7,542 bases of DNA. Source: Fidelibacterota bacterium UBA7300. Lineage in GTDB: Bacteria; Fidelibacterota; Marinisomatia; Marinisomatales; UBA2128. Numbering within the stretch: the stretch's first letter is position 1; every line of letters starts with the position of its first letter. The stretch spans positions 2,564 through 10,105 of the forward strand of contig DKQU01000038.1 of assembly GCA_002471865.1 (NCBI GenBank), read 5' to 3'. Positions 6,878 to 7,542 of this stretch are shown here, piece after piece. The position numbers and the translations under genes were made by a program. Below the pieces are notes generated by a model. It had not been told where the DNA came from, searched no databases, and was given only the letters and a program-made list of their open reading frames with translations.

Positions 6878-7542
6878 GTGAGCAAACAAACTATAGCACT
6901 TATCGGATTTGGAACCGTGGGACAGGGATTGGTGGAAATCCTGCGAGACAAACGTAAGATATTGAAAAAAGAACACGATTATGAATTTGAAATTGTAGCA
7001 GTATCGGATTTTCTGAAAGGTTCCATCTACTGCCCGGACGGATTGGATATGGACAAATTGCTGGACCTCGCCACTGCAGGTAAAGACTTGGGCAGTTATG
7101 CCCAGGATTGTCCCGGTTGTAAAGCCGGCTGGGACGCCCTCACCACTATCCGAGAGAGCAATGCAGATGTTATCTGCGAACTGACCTACACCGACATCAA
7201 GAGTGGCGGACCGGCGCTGGAGCATATCCGGACAGCATTGGCTGCGGGCAAGCACGTGGCTACCAGCAACAAGGGCCCTGCCGCCCTCGCCTGCCGTGAA
7301 CTGACCGATCTCGCTGCCGCAAACAATGTACAGTTCCTCATCGAAGGGACAGTCATGTCCGGCACGCCGGTGCTGAACTTCGCCAAGAACAATCTGGCCG
7401 GCTGTGAAATCTCCGCTATCCAGGGTATTCTGAACGGTACCACAAATTTCATTCTGACGAAAATGGAAGAGGGACAATCCTACGATGATGTGTTAAAAGA
7501 GGCTCAGGAGTTAGGCTACGCCGAAGCCGACCCCACCGCCGA
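6878..7542 (+). CDS. hom: Homoserine dehydrogenase, partial (C-terminus beyond the window)
   Basis: The first 221 residues are present. The enzyme reduces aspartate-4-semialdehyde to homoserine with NAD(P)H, the branch point to threonine and methionine. The Rossmann loop is GFGTVGQG (10-17). TSNKGPAALA (129-138) carries the conserved Lys (K132), and EGTVMSGTPVL (156-166) leads into the catalytic domain. GILNGTTNFILTKMEEG (183-199) and LGYAEADPTA (212-221) are near-invariant. The form with SNKGP and MSGTPVL resembles archaeal and Thermotoga-like enzymes more than the E. coli aspartokinase fusion. The protein starts on its own GTG with a good ribosome binding site, so it is not fused to aspartokinase at its N-terminus. 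Whether it has a C-terminal ACT domain cannot be seen. Cys residues at 52, 78 and 81 (CPDG, DCPGC) lie in the variable part of the cofactor domain. GC content rises sharply along the gene. Confidence 0.95.
   Translation, partial: MSKQTIALIGFGTVGQGLVEILRDKRKILKKEHDYEFEIVAVSDFLKGSIYCPDGLDMDKLLDLATAGKDLGSYAQDCPGCKAGWDALTTIRESNADVICELTYTDIKSGGPALEHIRTALAAGKHVATSNKGPAALACRELTDLAAANNVQFLIEGTVMSGTPVLNFAKNNLAGCEISAIQGILNGTTNFILTKMEEGQSYDDVLKEAQELGYAEADPTA

Noticed and set aside
6851..7477. A 208-codon open frame on the minus strand opposite homoserine dehydrogenase.
   Set aside because: It lies wholly antisense to a well-supported conserved gene, has no recognisable domain, and long antisense frames are common in GC-rich coding DNA.

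Overview
The window reads as an ordinary bacterial chromosome segment: seven minus-strand genes in two tightly packed runs, then one divergent plus-strand gene cut by the right edge. I see no tRNA, rRNA, CRISPR array, insertion sequence or phage gene. The likely host is a Gram-negative bacterium of the Fibrobacteres-Chlorobi-Bacteroidetes neighbourhood, for example Marinimicrobia, Ignavibacteria or Calditrichaeota. The main reason is a Bacteroidota-style lipoprotein with an N-terminal Cys-x(n)-PPGGP-x-D-x-x-PP segment and an Ig-like domain. A two-gene pairing of an EF-G2-type factor with an Ap4A-phosphorylase-like HIT protein adds little to this assignment, which stays tentative. Local GC varies from about 30% to 68% in the 60-base lines I counted.

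Region A (minus strand, right to left, about 6711 to 2950) holds sfsA, a 549-aa Ig-like lipoprotein, manC (mannose-1-phosphate guanylyltransferase) and an unrecognised 95-aa protein. Spacings are 22 nt, 6 nt and a 1-nt overlap (TAATG), so this is probably one transcript. Its readable themes are envelope and sugar-nucleotide supply: manC makes GDP-mannose for surface glycans and the lipoprotein sits in the envelope. The roles of sfsA and the small protein are unclear.

Region B (minus strand, about 2930 to 1) starts at a good sigma70-type promoter (TTGATT, 17 nt, TATACT) whose -35 box overlaps the stop codon of the 95-aa gene. It holds a divergent elongation-factor-G paralogue (EF-G2 type), a HIT hydrolase/phosphorylase and the start of a small multi-pass membrane protein. 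The genes are coupled by an 8-nt overlap and a 1-nt gap. The EF-G paralogue has altered GTPase residues: Phe replaces the switch II His, and the guanine-recognition motif NKxD reads NMMN. Its translocation domain IV looks intact.

Region C (plus strand, from 6878) is homoserine dehydrogenase (aspartate pathway to threonine and methionine). It is transcribed away from sfsA across a 166-nt AT-rich gap and truncated at base 7542.

Nothing here is clearly a new system. The item most worth following is the fusA2-HIT-membrane protein unit with its degenerate G-domain motifs.
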